This document shows, piece after piece, positions 23,608-32,824 of a stretch of DNA of 64,000 nt; the first letter of the stretch is position 1, and the number at the start of each line of letters is the position of its first letter. The stretch comes from Porphyromonadaceae bacterium UBA4262. Its GTDB lineage: Bacteria; Bacteroidota; Bacteroidia; Bacteroidales; Muribaculaceae. Made by a program: the position numbers and the translations under genes. The stretch spans positions 1 through 64,000 of the forward strand of contig DGWI01000037.1 in NCBI GenBank assembly GCA_002396085.1. The letters run 5' to 3'. A model generated the notes under the pieces. It was given only the letters and a program-made list of their open reading frames with translations. It had not been told where the DNA came from and searched no databases.

Positions 23608-23665
23608 GGTGTGTGGCATGTCAACAGATTATTGTTGCTTTGTTTGCCGAACGATTAGCGATTAA

Positions 23666-24880
23666 TTACTCTGGCTGACGTCCTTCGACAATAGCCTCGG
23701 TGTCACGGGCAATCATGTACTCCTCGTCAGTAAGCACAACAACAACCTTGACGCGGCTGTCGGGGGTACTGATCACGCCCTCTTTGCCCAGTCGATATTC
23801 CTGATTGAGTTTCGGGTCAATCTTGACACCAAGGAACTCAAGATTGCGGCAAACCACCTCACGGACTTCAGCCTGGTTCTCACCTACACCACCAGTGAAG
23901 GCGATGATATCCACGCCATTCATGGCAGCAGCGTATGCACCGATATACTTCAAAATGCGGTACTCGTACATGTCCAGTGCCAGACGGGCCTTCTTGTTAC
24001 CCTCTTCAATGGCTTGACCGATTTCACGCATGTCGCTTGAAATGCCGGTGACGCCCGACAGACCGCTCTTCTTGTTGATAATCTGGTTCATTTCATAGGC
24101 ATCGTAGTGGTGCTTCTCCATCACATAGAGCAATGCGCCCGGGTCGATGTCACCCACGCGGGTACCCATCATCAGACCCTCGACAGGTGTCATGCCCATG
24201 CTGGTGTCGATGCTTTTGCCATCTTGCACGGCTGTGATGCTACCACCGTTGCCCACATGGCAGGTGATGATCTTCTTGCCCTCGGGTGTGGTGCCCAGCA
24301 TCTCGCACACGCGGCGCGACACAAAGCGGTGGCTTGTTCCGTGGAAGCCGTAGCGGCGCACATGATCCTCAAGATAGAACTTCTCGGGCAAAGCATACAT
24401 GTAGGCCTTGGCTGGCATCGTCTGATGGAATGCTGTGTCAAACACTACGACTTGAGGCACCTGGGGCAAAACCTTCTCGATTGCCTCGATACCCATCATG
24501 TTCACGGGATTGTGCAGCGGAGCAAGTGAGAACACCTCTTTAATTTTAGCCTTGACTTCATCAGTCACAAGAACGCTGTGACTAAATTTCTCGCTTCCAT
24601 GCACCACACGGTGGCCCACTGCGTCAATCTCATTGAAGTCCTTGATGCAACCATATTCGGGGTTGATAAGAACGTCCATGATGGCCTTGATGGCACCTGT
24701 GTGGTCGGTGATGTCAAGGTCTATCACCTTCTTGCTCCCGTCTTCAAATTTTAGTTTGATGAATGCGCCGGGCAGCCCAATCTTCTCGACACCGCCCTCG
24801 GCCAGTGTCTTGTTGGCCTTAATCTCAATCAGTTTATATTTAACCGAACTACTTCCGCAGTTCAATACCAAGATATTCAT
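23666..24880 (-). CDS. ackA: Acetate kinase
   Basis: A 404-residue enzyme converting acetate and ATP to acetyl phosphate and ADP, in either direction. The start at 24880 gives MNILVLNCGSSSVKYK, the family N-terminus; a longer in-frame start at 24919 adds a non-conserved leader. Further motifs: AVGHRVVHGSEKF, VFDTAFHQTMP, YGFHGTSHRFVSRR, CHVGNGGSITAV and FTGGVGENQAEVRE. The gene lies 78 nt after pta, forming the usual pair. Upstream of citrate lyase in orientation, it could process the acetate that lyase releases. Confidence 0.97.
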   Translation of the reverse strand: MNILVLNCGSSSVKYKLIEIKANKTLAEGGVEKIGLPGAFIKLKFEDGSKKVIDLDITDHTGAIKAIMDVLINPEYGCIKDFNEIDAVGHRVVHGSEKFSHSVLVTDEVKAKIKEVFSLAPLHNPVNMMGIEAIEKVLPQVPQVVVFDTAFHQTMPAKAYMYALPEKFYLEDHVRRYGFHGTSHRFVSRRVCEMLGTTPEGKKIITCHVGNGGSITAVQDGKSIDTSMGMTPVEGLMMGTRVGDIDPGALLYVMEKHHYDAYEMNQIINKKSGLSGVTGISSDMREIGQAIEEGNKKARLALDMYEYRILKYIGAYAAAMNGVDIIAFTGGVGENQAEVREVVCRNLEFLGVKIDPKLNQEYRLGKEGVISTPDSRVKVVVVLTDEEYMIARDTEAIVEGRQPE

Positions 24881-24958
24881 TGTCTTTTTTGTTATGCGTC
24901 TGTATAATTTTAGTGTCACCTAGGTTCACTATGCCACGACACGGACGTGGCATGAGTG

Positions 24959-25972
24959 TTATCCTTTCTTGGCAATTGCCTGATTGCAAGTCAGCAAGAT
25001 GGTCTTGTACACATCCTCCTCGTTGCAGCCGCGCGACAGGTCGTTGACAGGAGCAGCGAGACCTTGCAGCACTGGGCCCACAGCAGTGGCTCCAGCCAGA
25101 CGCTGCACCAACTTGTAAGCGATGTTGCCAACACCCAGGTCAGGGAATACCAGCACATTGGCCTTGCCGGCAATCTCGCTACCCGGAGCTTTGCTGGCAC
25201 CCACACTGGGAACTAGGGCGGCGTCTGCTTGCAGTTCGCCGTCAATCTTCATGTTCGGGTTCATCTCCTTGGCTAGGCGGGTGGCCTCGACTACCTTGGT
25301 CACGTTGTCATGGCTAGCGCTGCCCTTGGTCGAGAAACTCAGCATAGCCACCTTCGGGTCAATGCCTGCAAGGTCGCGGGCAGTCTTCTCGGTCGATACG
25401 GCAATCTGAGCCAGTTCCTCGGCTGTGGGGTTGGGCAGAACGGCGCAGTCGCCGAACACCATGATGCCGCGCTCGCCGTATGCACTGCCCTCGGGCAACA
25501 GCATGATGAACGCGCCGCTCACCACCTTGATGCCAGGAGCGGTTTTCAGCACTTGGAATGCAGCGCGCAGCACATTGCCAGTCGTGTTTTGTGCACCGGC
25601 AACCTGACCGTCGGCATCACCATTCTTGATGAGGAGGCAGCCCAGATACAGCGGGTCTTTAACCTTCTTGCGGGCATCTTCCAGAGTCACACCCTTGGCC
25701 TTGCGCAACTCATAGAACAGTTGAGCGTATGGCTCCATGGCCTCAGCATCCTCGGGGTTGATAAATGTTGCACGGCTGATGTTTTGCAGACCGAGTTCTT
25801 CGGCCTTAGCCAAAATCTCGTCACGGTTGCCGATCAGGTAGACTTGTGCAATACCTTCAGCAATGATACGGTCGGCGGCACGCAGGGTGCGCGGTTCAAG
25901 ACTCTCGGGCAGAACGATGCGCTGCGGGCATGCCACTGCCTTCGATTTCAATTGTTCAAATAGTGGTTCCAT
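24959..25972 (-). CDS. pta: Phosphate acetyltransferase
   Basis: A 337-residue short-form Pta, interconverting acetyl-CoA and acetyl phosphate. The start at 25972 (MEPLFEQLKSKA) is preferred: a -7 box lies 33 nt upstream, and the longer frame crosses that box. Motifs: RIVLPESLEPRTLRAA, KNGDADGQVAGAQNTTGNVLRA, FGDCAVLPNPTAEELAQIA, MLSFSTKGSA, DGELQADAALVP and NVLVFPDLGVGNIAYKLVQRLAGA. It lacks the extra N-terminal DRTGG part of the long form. It is first of pta-ackA. Confidence 0.97.
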   Translation of the reverse strand: MEPLFEQLKSKAVACPQRIVLPESLEPRTLRAADRIIAEGIAQVYLIGNRDEILAKAEELGLQNISRATFINPEDAEAMEPYAQLFYELRKAKGVTLEDARKKVKDPLYLGCLLIKNGDADGQVAGAQNTTGNVLRAAFQVLKTAPGIKVVSGAFIMLLPEGSAYGERGIMVFGDCAVLPNPTAEELAQIAVSTEKTARDLAGIDPKVAMLSFSTKGSASHDNVTKVVEATRLAKEMNPNMKIDGELQADAALVPSVGASKAPGSEIAGKANVLVFPDLGVGNIAYKLVQRLAGATAVGPVLQGLAAPVNDLSRGCNEEDVYKTILLTCNQAIAKKG

Positions 25973-26005
25973 GTCGTTATTTAATGGTTTGTTTGTTTCT
26001 AACCG

Positions 26006-26013
26006 CAAAATTA
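26006..26013 (-). promoter_or_regulatory. -7 box for pta-ackA
   Basis: Minus-strand TAATTTTG (plus-strand CAAAATTA), an exact consensus match 33 nt before the pta ATG. Confidence 0.7.
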
Positions 26014-26473
26014 CACACAATTTTTAAACTAAACTCAACCACTTGCATTAAAATTATTAAAAATCTTCAACAATCCGTCTTTTCATCATGGCTCAGTGCA
26101 GTGTTTCGCTCTTCTGTGCCGAGATTCACCAGCGATATTAACTAGTAAATTATTGAAACTACTTCCCGATTTTGCCCATAAACAGCCCCTTGGCGTTACT
26201 CACTCCGATTCACAAACGACTCATGTAACTCGTCCCTCTATGAAGTCATTATTATACTAAGGTGTTATGTTTCAATTTAGGAACTGGATGCCAGTTGTCA
26301 CTCAGTCACACTGAAGGGTCGTCGCGTGTGGCGACCGCATCAGTCCATTGTGATTATAGCCTTAAGAATTGAAAAACATGCAATTTCATGTCTATTATAT
26401 AGAACTAGTAGATGCAATGATAAGCAGTTGAATAAAAGATAGGTTTCTGTATAACAATTGGTGGAATTTCTCG
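26014..26473. other. Gene-free spacer with two small hairpins
   Basis: No coding region of credible length. It holds AACTGG-ATG-CCAGTT (26282-26296) and GGTCG...CGACC (about 26319-26336), which could belong to a small RNA or leader, but no clean promoter-terminator pair is visible. The region upstream of 26505 is strongly AT-rich. Confidence 0.5.
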
Positions 26474-26499
26474 TTTATAGGGTATATAAACCCTATAAA
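26474..26499 (+). promoter_or_regulatory. Inverted repeat directly before the 26505 start codon
   Basis: TTTATAGGG (26474-26482) and CCCTATAAA (26491-26499) form a perfect 9-bp inverted repeat with an 8-nt spacer, ending 5 nt before the ATG. It would bury the ribosome-binding region in RNA, or be an operator in DNA. Which applies is open. Confidence 0.6.
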
Positions 26500-26504
26500 A
26501 TTTC

Positions 26505-27149
26505 ATGGTTATGAAAAGGTTGTTGTTGACGATGATAGCGTGGGCGGTGATCATGCCGTTTGTTGGCATGGCGCAAGAAGTCTACAAGTGTAATGATGAA
26601 AGTATCTTGCTTGATGCCGATGAGCAACCGATGTTTCCTGGAGGTCTTGAGGGGCTGGTCAGATTTGCTAGCGAGCATGTCCAGTATCCCGCCAATGCTC
26701 AGGCGAAGGGCATCCAGGGCAGGGTTGTGCTTGAGTTTGTTGTAACAAAGACTGGGCAAGTGTCTGATGTCAAGGTTGTCGAATCGGTCGACCCCGAACT
26801 TGATGCCGAGGCCGTCAGGATTTGTCAGATGCTGCCAGCCTTTGAGCCTGGCAAGGTCAACGGCAAACCAGTCAATGTGATGTATAGATTCCCATTCTGT
26901 TTCAAGTTGGACAGCGAGGTGCCCGACATCACCGATGACATGCTTGACCGGGCCAATCATGGAGATTGTGATGCGCAATACAATGTTGGTTACTGCTACT
27001 ACGCTGGTCAGGGTGTCAATGTTGATCTGATTGTTGCACGTTACTATCTCGGCATGGCAGCACAGCAGGGACACACTAAGGCGCAGGAACTGCTTGAGAA
27101 ATCAAAACAGGTCCTGAATAATCAACCTTTTCGCTCGGATAACTATTGA
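26505..27149 (+). CDS. Exported TonB C-terminal domain protein with Sel1 repeat
   Basis: A 214-residue protein. The N-terminal hydrophobic segment (RLLLTMIAWAVIMPFVGMAQ) looks like a cleavable signal peptide. Residues about 45-145 are a TonB_C domain of the Bacteroidota type (MFPGGLEGLVRFASEHVQYP, AQAKGIQGRVVLEFVVTKTG, SVDPELDAEAVRICQMLPAFEPGK). One Sel1-like repeat follows (GDCDAQYNVGYCYYAGQGVNVD, ARYYLGMAAQQGHTKAQELL). TonB normally spans from an inner-membrane anchor; here the anchor seems to be a cleaved signal and no Pro-rich linker exists, so it may be a soluble periplasmic partner. No TonB receptor or exbBD is nearby. The 3' end overlaps the convergent hydrolase gene by 7 nt. Confidence 0.85.
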   Translation: MVMKRLLLTMIAWAVIMPFVGMAQEVYKCNDESILLDADEQPMFPGGLEGLVRFASEHVQYPANAQAKGIQGRVVLEFVVTKTGQVSDVKVVESVDPELDAEAVRICQMLPAFEPGKVNGKPVNVMYRFPFCFKLDSEVPDITDDMLDRANHGDCDAQYNVGYCYYAGQGVNVDLIVARYYLGMAAQQGHTKAQELLEKSKQVLNNQPFRSDNY

Positions 27150-28120
27150 TGAAGAAATCGCTGTGTGCGCAGCGTGATATTTTCACGCAACTGTTGGCGA
27201 TAGAGCCATATCTCGCGTGAGTGATAGCATCCTTCTTTGCCGATGAGGGGCAGCATATAGTCCGTCGCACTATAACCGTCGACGAGCAGCAAGTGGGTGG
27301 CAGTATCGAGCCGTATGGTCAAACTGTCGCGCTGTTGTTGATCAACGGGTTTCAGGGGTGATGGTTCGGTCACCAGTTTCGCAGGCTGGTTGTCGGTGCG
27401 CCAATTGACGGGATTGATGGCTATGGCATTACCGTTGCCCATGATGGCGCAACTGATGTCACGCACCGAGTTATAGCAGATGGTTACACCTGTGTCATCG
27501 GCACCCTGTGCTGCCACGATGCGATGGTTGTTTTTCATCATGTCGGGGGTGATCTCGCACCCGATGGCGTAGGCAGCAATCATGCGGCCGAAGGTCGCGT
27601 TATCCATCTCCTTCAGCAACTCAAGAATGATGCGGGCTCCCTGGCTGAAGCCTGCCAGAACGAACGGGCGGCCGCCATTCAGATGTTCGATATAGTACTT
27701 GAATGCGTGGCGGGCATCGTCAAGTGCTATCGGGAAACAAGCCTCCGACAAACTGTCATTACCAAATGTCTGCAGTGAGCACTGTCTGTAGTAGGGCGAG
27801 TAATAATTGAGTCCCCCGCTGATCAGTGTGTCAACGCCCAGCATCTCACCGTACATGGGGAGGCGTGTGCTGTCTCGGTAGGTGTCTGCATGGTGACAAG
27901 TCGTGCCGTCAGGCAACAGATAGTCGCCTGTCTCGGTCGAGATGACATAGAACACGTCGGCCTTGGCATGGCGATCGCTGATGTACCACTGCGTGGTGTC
28001 ACTGTATTCTGGGGCTTGAGGTAATGAGTTGTCGGTCGATGATGTGACATCTGTGTTGCTGCATTGCACAAACAATGCTACCCTCAGCAGCAAAGTCACT
28101 GATTTAATTAATGTCCTCAT
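27143..28120 (-). CDS. DUF3089 alpha/beta-hydrolase lipoprotein
   Basis: A 325-residue protein with an N-terminal hydrophobic stretch ending FVQCS, a probable lipobox. The hydrolase core shows the nucleophile elbow AGFSQGARII (Ser near residue 175), preceded by YYRQCSLQTFGN and followed by an IAAYAIGCEI strand. The pattern matches DUF3089, annotated as lipase-like or esterase-like in Bacteroidota. Substrate unknown. It is in the same orientation as aguB-aguA (12 nt after aguB) and probably in their transcript. The C-terminal 7 nt overlap the opposite gene. Confidence 0.82.
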   Translation of the reverse strand: MRTLIKSVTLLLRVALFVQCSNTDVTSSTDNSLPQAPEYSDTTQWYISDRHAKADVFYVISTETGDYLLPDGTTCHHADTYRDSTRLPMYGEMLGVDTLISGGLNYYSPYYRQCSLQTFGNDSLSEACFPIALDDARHAFKYYIEHLNGGRPFVLAGFSQGARIILELLKEMDNATFGRMIAAYAIGCEITPDMMKNNHRIVAAQGADDTGVTICYNSVRDISCAIMGNGNAIAINPVNWRTDNQPAKLVTEPSPLKPVDQQQRDSLTIRLDTATHLLLVDGYSATDYMLPLIGKEGCYHSREIWLYRQQLRENITLRTQRFLHQ

Positions 28121-28132
28121 GTTAATTAAATG

Positions 28133-29008
28133 TCAATCCAGATAACGCTTGGTGACGCCCTTGTATTGATCGATGCGACGGTCACGCAAGAAGGGCCACC
28201 AGCGTCTGACCTGTTCGCTGCGTTGCAGGTCTACATCAATGATTTGTTCAATCTCGCTGTCGGTTGGTGCTATGAACAGTAATTCACCTTGTGGACCGGC
28301 GACGAAGCTACTGCCCCAGAACTGGATGCCGCGGGTCTGACCCGATGGGTCTGCTTCATGCCCTACACGGTTGACGGTCACTACGGGTAGTCCGTTGGCC
28401 ACAGCATGACCACGTTGCACGGTTATCCACGCTTCGCGTTGACGCAATTGCTCGGCCTCGACGTCGCTGCTCTCAAACCCGATGGCGGTAGGATAGATAA
28501 GCAGTTCGGCACCACGCAGTGCCATCAAGCGGGCAGCCTCGGGATACCATTGATCCCAGCACACCAGTACACCCAATCTACCCAGCGATGTGTCGATGGG
28601 TTCAAACCCCAAGTCGCCAGGCGTGAAGTAGAACTTCTCATAGTAGGCAGGGTCATCGGGGATGTGCATCTTGCGATAGCGACCAGCCATTGACCCATCG
28701 GTGTCAAAAACCACAGCCGTGTTGTGATAGAGGCCTGTGGCGCGACGTTCAAATAACGAGGTCACTAACACGATGCCGCACTCTCGTGCAACGTTCGAGT
28801 ATGCCTCGGTGACATCACCAGGAATAGGCACAGCGAGGTCAAAGTTGTCGACACTCTCTATTTGGCAAAAGTAGAGCGAGTCATGCAACTCTTGCAGCAC
28901 CACGAGTTGAGCGCCATTTGCTGCCAAACTGTGTATTTTATCAATTAGTCTCTTTCGATTGTTTGCGATGTCTGATGTGTTATTCTGTTGGATGATTCCT
29001 ATCTTCAT
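28133..29008 (-). CDS. aguB: N-carbamoylputrescine amidase
   Basis: A 291-residue nitrilase-superfamily enzyme hydrolysing N-carbamoylputrescine to putrescine, CO2 and ammonia. The catalytic triad is visible: Glu in VVLQELHDSLYF (about residue 41), Lys in GRYRKMHIPDDP, and Cys in GVLVCWDQWYPEAARLMAL. The substrate pocket block YYEKFYFTPGD is typical of AguB. It lies directly downstream of agmatine deiminase (50-nt gap), which makes its substrate. Confidence 0.95.
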   Translation of the reverse strand: MKIGIIQQNNTSDIANNRKRLIDKIHSLAANGAQLVVLQELHDSLYFCQIESVDNFDLAVPIPGDVTEAYSNVARECGIVLVTSLFERRATGLYHNTAVVFDTDGSMAGRYRKMHIPDDPAYYEKFYFTPGDLGFEPIDTSLGRLGVLVCWDQWYPEAARLMALRGAELLIYPTAIGFESSDVEAEQLRQREAWITVQRGHAVANGLPVVTVNRVGHEADPSGQTRGIQFWGSSFVAGPQGELLFIAPTDSEIEQIIDVDLQRSEQVRRWWPFLRDRRIDQYKGVTKRYLD

Positions 29009-29058
29009 AGTGATTTGTTTATGTTATAGTTAAGAGTAAGTGACTTCTTAACGAATAG

Positions 29059-30069
29059 TTAATTGTGCAGTTGCATGGTGGCACAGTGCAGCGAGCCATG
29101 TTGCTCGATGAGTGCACGGCAGTCTATGCCCATCACTTTGCGCCCTTTGAACACGTGCGATAGCACCTCGATGGCGTGGCGGTCGTTCTCGGGTTGACCA
29201 TAGGTTGGCACAAGCACGAGGTGATTGGTCACCAGATAGTTGGCATAGGTTGCAGGCAGGCGATTGCCCTCGGCATCAACGATAGGGGTCGGGGCAGGCA
29301 GTGGCACCAGACGATAGGGGACTCCGTCAGCATTGCTGAAGGTGTGCAGTTGCTCAATCATGAGTTGAGTCTCACGGTATTCCTCACAATCGGGTAGGGC
29401 GGTGGTGTGTACGATGGTGTTGCCAGGAGCCATACGAGCCAGTGTGTCGATGTGGCTGTCGGTGTCATCACCGGGTATCATACCATGGTCGAGCCACAAC
29501 ACTTTCTGTACGCCCAGACGCTGTTTCAGTTCACTCTCAATCTGGGCGCGGCTCCAGTGCGCATTGCGGTTGGGCGACAGCAGGCATGTGCTCGTCGTGA
29601 GTAGTGTGCCACGGCCGTCGGTCTCGACCGATCCGCCTTCGAGCACCATGTCACGCTGGTTTTCGGCAGGTAATGGCAACGTGCCATGCCATATCAGGCG
29701 CGAGGTTACCAGGTTATCCTTGTCTGCAGCGAACTTCATGCCCCAGGCATTATAAGTGAAGTCAAGTAGGGTAGGAGTGCCATCAATTTCGACAGATAGC
29801 GGTCCGTAATCACGCGTCCATGTGTCGTTGGTGGGCACTTCGACAATCGACACTCGCGAAGTGTCATGGCTTTGAAGTGACTTCTTCACAACGTCAGCAT
29901 CGGGTGCGACGATAATCACATGTTCGTCAGTGGCGATGGCTTGCGCCAGTTGGCGATAGCATGCTGTAACACTCGGCAGTGAATCTGCCCAGTCAGTATT
30001 TTGATGTGGCCAGGCTATGAGCACGCCAGTTTGCGGCTCCCACTCGGCCATAAAACGTCGGTATGTCAT
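29059..30069 (-). CDS. aguA: Agmatine deiminase
   Basis: A 336-residue guanidino-group-modifying enzyme converting agmatine to N-carbamoylputrescine and ammonia. Motifs: RFMAEWEPQTGVLIAWPH, PTNDTWTRDYGPLSVE, DMVLEGGSVETDGRGTLLTT (catalytic Glu/Asp), WLDHGMIPGDDTDSHIDTLARM, and the C-terminal GSLHCATMQL carrying the nucleophilic Cys. With aguB it gives a complete agmatine-to-putrescine route. The arginine decarboxylase that would supply agmatine is not in the window. Confidence 0.96.
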   Translation of the reverse strand: MTYRRFMAEWEPQTGVLIAWPHQNTDWADSLPSVTACYRQLAQAIATDEHVIIVAPDADVVKKSLQSHDTSRVSIVEVPTNDTWTRDYGPLSVEIDGTPTLLDFTYNAWGMKFAADKDNLVTSRLIWHGTLPLPAENQRDMVLEGGSVETDGRGTLLTTSTCLLSPNRNAHWSRAQIESELKQRLGVQKVLWLDHGMIPGDDTDSHIDTLARMAPGNTIVHTTALPDCEEYRETQLMIEQLHTFSNADGVPYRLVPLPAPTPIVDAEGNRLPATYANYLVTNHLVLVPTYGQPENDRHAIEVLSHVFKGRKVMGIDCRALIEQHGSLHCATMQLHN

Positions 30070-30180
30070 TGCTTCACATTAAGATAAAAGATCCTCCGAG
30101 GCCTTGCAATGAGGTCGATACCCAATCATCGTTTAATGAGGCCATCAGAATCACTTTCTTAATTCTTAATTCTTAATTCT

Positions 30181-30420
30181 TCAGATATTGTTTCCAAACT
30201 CGTGATAACTATCCCAGAATGAGTCTTGCGACTCGACAATCTCGTTAATATAATCGCGAAAGCCGGTCGAAGGCTTGTAACCATGCTCGTCACACCACTC
30301 TTTGTATTCATCTTCTAGTGTTGAATCATCTCGGAGCATGCGACGAAATTCGCCGTCCAATTGGCTGGTGTTGCTGTATCGGTCGAGCAACTCTCGCAAC
30401 AGGTCTGAAATATCGTACAT
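30181..30420 (-). CDS. Small acidic protein, function unknown
   Basis: A 79-residue product from the second Met codon (30426 gives two more residues). It is acidic and helical (MYDISDLLRELLDRY, LDGEFRRMLRDD, YKEWCDEHGY) with a C-terminal YINEIVESQDSFWDS. Homologous hypotheticals exist in Bacteroidales but I know of no function. It has its own TATTTTTG -7 box about 30 nt upstream and is flanked by AATTCTTAATT repeats. Confidence 0.75.
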   Translation of the reverse strand: MYDISDLLRELLDRYSNTSQLDGEFRRMLRDDSTLEDEYKEWCDEHGYKPSTGFRDYINEIVESQDSFWDSYHEFGNNI

Positions 30421-30455
30421 GGGCAAATCGTTTTAAAAGGTTTGTTTTTTCGGAA

Positions 30456-30463
30456 CAAAAATA
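30456..30463 (-). promoter_or_regulatory. -7 box for the small acidic protein
   Basis: Minus-strand TATTTTTG (plus-strand CAAAAATA) matches TAnnTTTG, 35 nt before the preferred ATG at 30420. Confidence 0.6.
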
Positions 30464-30592
30464 GTCATTTTTTGTCAGAAAAGAACACTATAACGCATAA
30501 AAAATGACACCTTGTTAATAACTTTTTGCTATTAATTGCCAAAACCATTGAAAATTGTTCGTCATGTCAATGTTCATTTCTTAATTATTTAG

Positions 30593-30600
30593 TACTTTTG
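30593..30600 (+). promoter_or_regulatory. -7 box for the DUF4836 gene
   Basis: TACTTTTG, an exact match, follows TTAATTATTTAG and ends 34 nt before the ATG at 30635. Confidence 0.7.
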
Positions 30601-30634
30601 CAACGATTTTTTACAACCTTTTATATTCATATCA

Positions 30635-32164
30635 ATGACGATGAAGTCTTCAAGACTTTTAACATTTGTGACTGTCATGATGTTGCTGGCATCGTGCAGC
30701 AATGTCAGTGACAACCTCGAACAGATGATTCCCGAAGATGCCCTGGGGGTCGTATGTGTCAATGTTCCTGAGATCCTCAAGAAAACTGGGATCAGCAACG
30801 ACGGCAACCTGGTGATACCTGAAGCCGTTAAACCCATTGTCGACCAGAACGATGCCTCGACTGTGTGCACACTGCTCACCGACATTCCTTATCTGGGGCT
30901 GGACACCAGTGGAAAAGCGTTTGCTTATTTCACCAACAAGACTTTTGGCCGAGTTTTGCTGGTAGCACTCAGTGATGCTGATGCGACACGCAAGACAATT
31001 GCCAGACGCACAGGCGGTGATTTTCAGCAAGTTGAAGGTGTTGACTGTATCTATCACGAGGACAACCTTTATGTGGTTAGCGACAAAGTGCTTCTCATTG
31101 GCACTGTCAACCGCGCTATGGAGGTCAATAAGGCCGCACAGCAGGCAGCCATTATCCTCAAGAAGCAGCGCAAGAGCATTGTCGATAATGAGCAAGTCAA
31201 GCAAGTCATCAATGCCGAGGGCGACATCAATGTCTATCTTCAGCAGGATGCATTGCGGCAAATCTTGCGCAAGAACAAAACATATCGGGAAATTGCACAA
31301 AAATTGCCGTTGGTCGAAATCTTCACCGAGAGCGACATCAAGGCCTATGAGTGTCACCTCAATCTCAACGACGATGCTGCCAATCTGACTACACGCATCA
31401 TTGCTGATGAGGGGAGCGACTACAACAAGTTGCTCAACACGACTCTTGCCGATGCCGATGCGGCTTTTCTCAAGGCCATCCCCAACTCGATGGACTACAT
31501 CATCACCATGAGTGTCAAGGGTAACAATTTTGTCAAGTTGCAACAGATTCAGCAACTGGTGGGCATGTTCAAGCGGTTGCCTTTTATTGGGCGTATTGAC
31601 CTAGAGGGCATCTTGGCTAGCATCGATGGCCCAATCGCCGTAGGTCTGGCACGCGACCCGCATCTCGAGGGTGAGTGGAATGCCGTCTTGGCTGCCAAGA
31701 CCACTAACCCCAATATGATTCTGAACCAAATCAGTTCGTTTGCCACATCAATGGGACAGGCACCCGAAATCTATGACGGCGAGTATATCTATCAATATGA
31801 GAACAAGATGATCAAACTCGGTGTCACCGATGGCATTCTTTACCTCAAGATGCTTGATTATGAGCAGACCGAAGGATATGCTTACGAACTGGAATCAGTA
31901 CGCAAGGTGTTTGAGACGAGCAACATCGGCTTCTATATTAATCCACAAGTTACGCAGGGTGGTACATTCACCTTTGGCATGAGCGATCACTACAATGGCA
32001 AGGGGCAGTTCATCCCGACTGAGAAGGGTGTACATTCGGCACAGGCGCTGCTCAAGGTGCTTTGTTCCATCAAGCCTGCTCAAGCCTATGATGACATGCT
32101 CGACGATGAGGATGTCACTTCGACATTGGGTACTGCCATCGACCAACTTAAACCCGTCGAGTAA
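30635..32164 (+). CDS. DUF4836 family lipoprotein
   Basis: A 509-residue protein with a lipobox (VMMLLASCSN; lipidated Cys at about 21). The family signature is visible: MIPEDALGVVCVNVPEILKKTG at the start of the mature protein, LVIPEAVKPIVDQND, and two repeated alpha/beta halves (FGRVLLVALSDADATRKT; GPIAVGLARDPHLEGEW). DUF4836 proteins are widespread Bacteroidota outer-membrane-associated lipoproteins without a known role. The GNAT gene starts 7 nt downstream, so they form one operon. A second in-frame Met at codon 3 is an equal start candidate. Confidence 0.88.
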   Translation: MTMKSSRLLTFVTVMMLLASCSNVSDNLEQMIPEDALGVVCVNVPEILKKTGISNDGNLVIPEAVKPIVDQNDASTVCTLLTDIPYLGLDTSGKAFAYFTNKTFGRVLLVALSDADATRKTIARRTGGDFQQVEGVDCIYHEDNLYVVSDKVLLIGTVNRAMEVNKAAQQAAIILKKQRKSIVDNEQVKQVINAEGDINVYLQQDALRQILRKNKTYREIAQKLPLVEIFTESDIKAYECHLNLNDDAANLTTRIIADEGSDYNKLLNTTLADADAAFLKAIPNSMDYIITMSVKGNNFVKLQQIQQLVGMFKRLPFIGRIDLEGILASIDGPIAVGLARDPHLEGEWNAVLAAKTTNPNMILNQISSFATSMGQAPEIYDGEYIYQYENKMIKLGVTDGILYLKMLDYEQTEGYAYELESVRKVFETSNIGFYINPQVTQGGTFTFGMSDHYNGKGQFIPTEKGVHSAQALLKVLCSIKPAQAYDDMLDDEDVTSTLGTAIDQLKPVE

Positions 32165-32171
32165 TCGAGTT

Positions 32172-32747
32172 GTGGACAATCTGCACATCATGCCTGCCGT
32201 GCGGGGCCAAGCACCGCACATTGCGCGTCTCATCATGATGGCCATGAGCGATGATTGTTGTCGCCATTTCTGTGGGCCGCGGCACACGCTGGACGATTTC
32301 TATCACATGATGACTCATCTGGTCGAAATGGAGCACAGTCAGTACAGTTATCGCAACACACTTGTCGCCATGATCGACGGCACGCTGGCGGGCAGCCTCA
32401 CCTGTTACGATGGAGCATTGTTGCGTCAGTTGCGTGAGGCCTTCGTCGATTGTGCCAAGCGCTATCTTGACCGCGATTTCACAGACATGGACGATGAGAC
32501 TGGGCCTGGTGAACTTTATCTCGACAGTATGGCCGTCAAGCCCGAATATCGACATCGTGGCGTGGCCACCGCACTGCTCAGCGCGGGCATTGACCGGGCG
32601 CGCTCGTTGGGCATTCCTCTCGCCGGCTTGCTGGTCGACAAGGGCAATCGCGATGCCGAGAGGCTTTATGGGCAGTTGGGATTTACAAGGGTTGACGACA
32701 CCACATGGGCGGGTCACCCCATGCGGCATCTGGTGATATCGACATGA
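32172..32747 (+). CDS. GNAT-family N-acetyltransferase
   Basis: A 191-residue enzyme. The GTG at 32172 is chosen because it supplies the first strand (LHIMPAVRGQAPHIARLIMMA), 7 nt after the preceding stop; the ATG at 32190 would cut that strand short. The acetyl-CoA site is clear: ELYLDSMAVKPEYRHRGVATALLSAGI (Q/RxxGxG/A), followed by LLVDKGNRDAERLYGQLGF. The substrate is not predictable. The convergent terminator at 32766-32804 follows. Confidence 0.85.
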   Translation: MDNLHIMPAVRGQAPHIARLIMMAMSDDCCRHFCGPRHTLDDFYHMMTHLVEMEHSQYSYRNTLVAMIDGTLAGSLTCYDGALLRQLREAFVDCAKRYLDRDFTDMDDETGPGELYLDSMAVKPEYRHRGVATALLSAGIDRARSLGIPLAGLLVDKGNRDAERLYGQLGFTRVDDTTWAGHPMRHLVIST

Positions 32748-32765
32748 CCAACCTAAAAGATAACA

Positions 32766-32806
32766 GACCCAGCCCTTGAAGAATATGGCTCCAAGGGCTG
32801 GGTCTT
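32766..32806. terminator. Bidirectional terminator
   Basis: GACCCAGCCCTTG (32766-32778) and CAAGGGCTGGGTC (32792-32804) form a perfect 13-bp stem between the convergent GNAT and amylase genes. Confidence 0.88.
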
Positions 32807-32824
32807 CTATAGGCGTTTGTCTTC

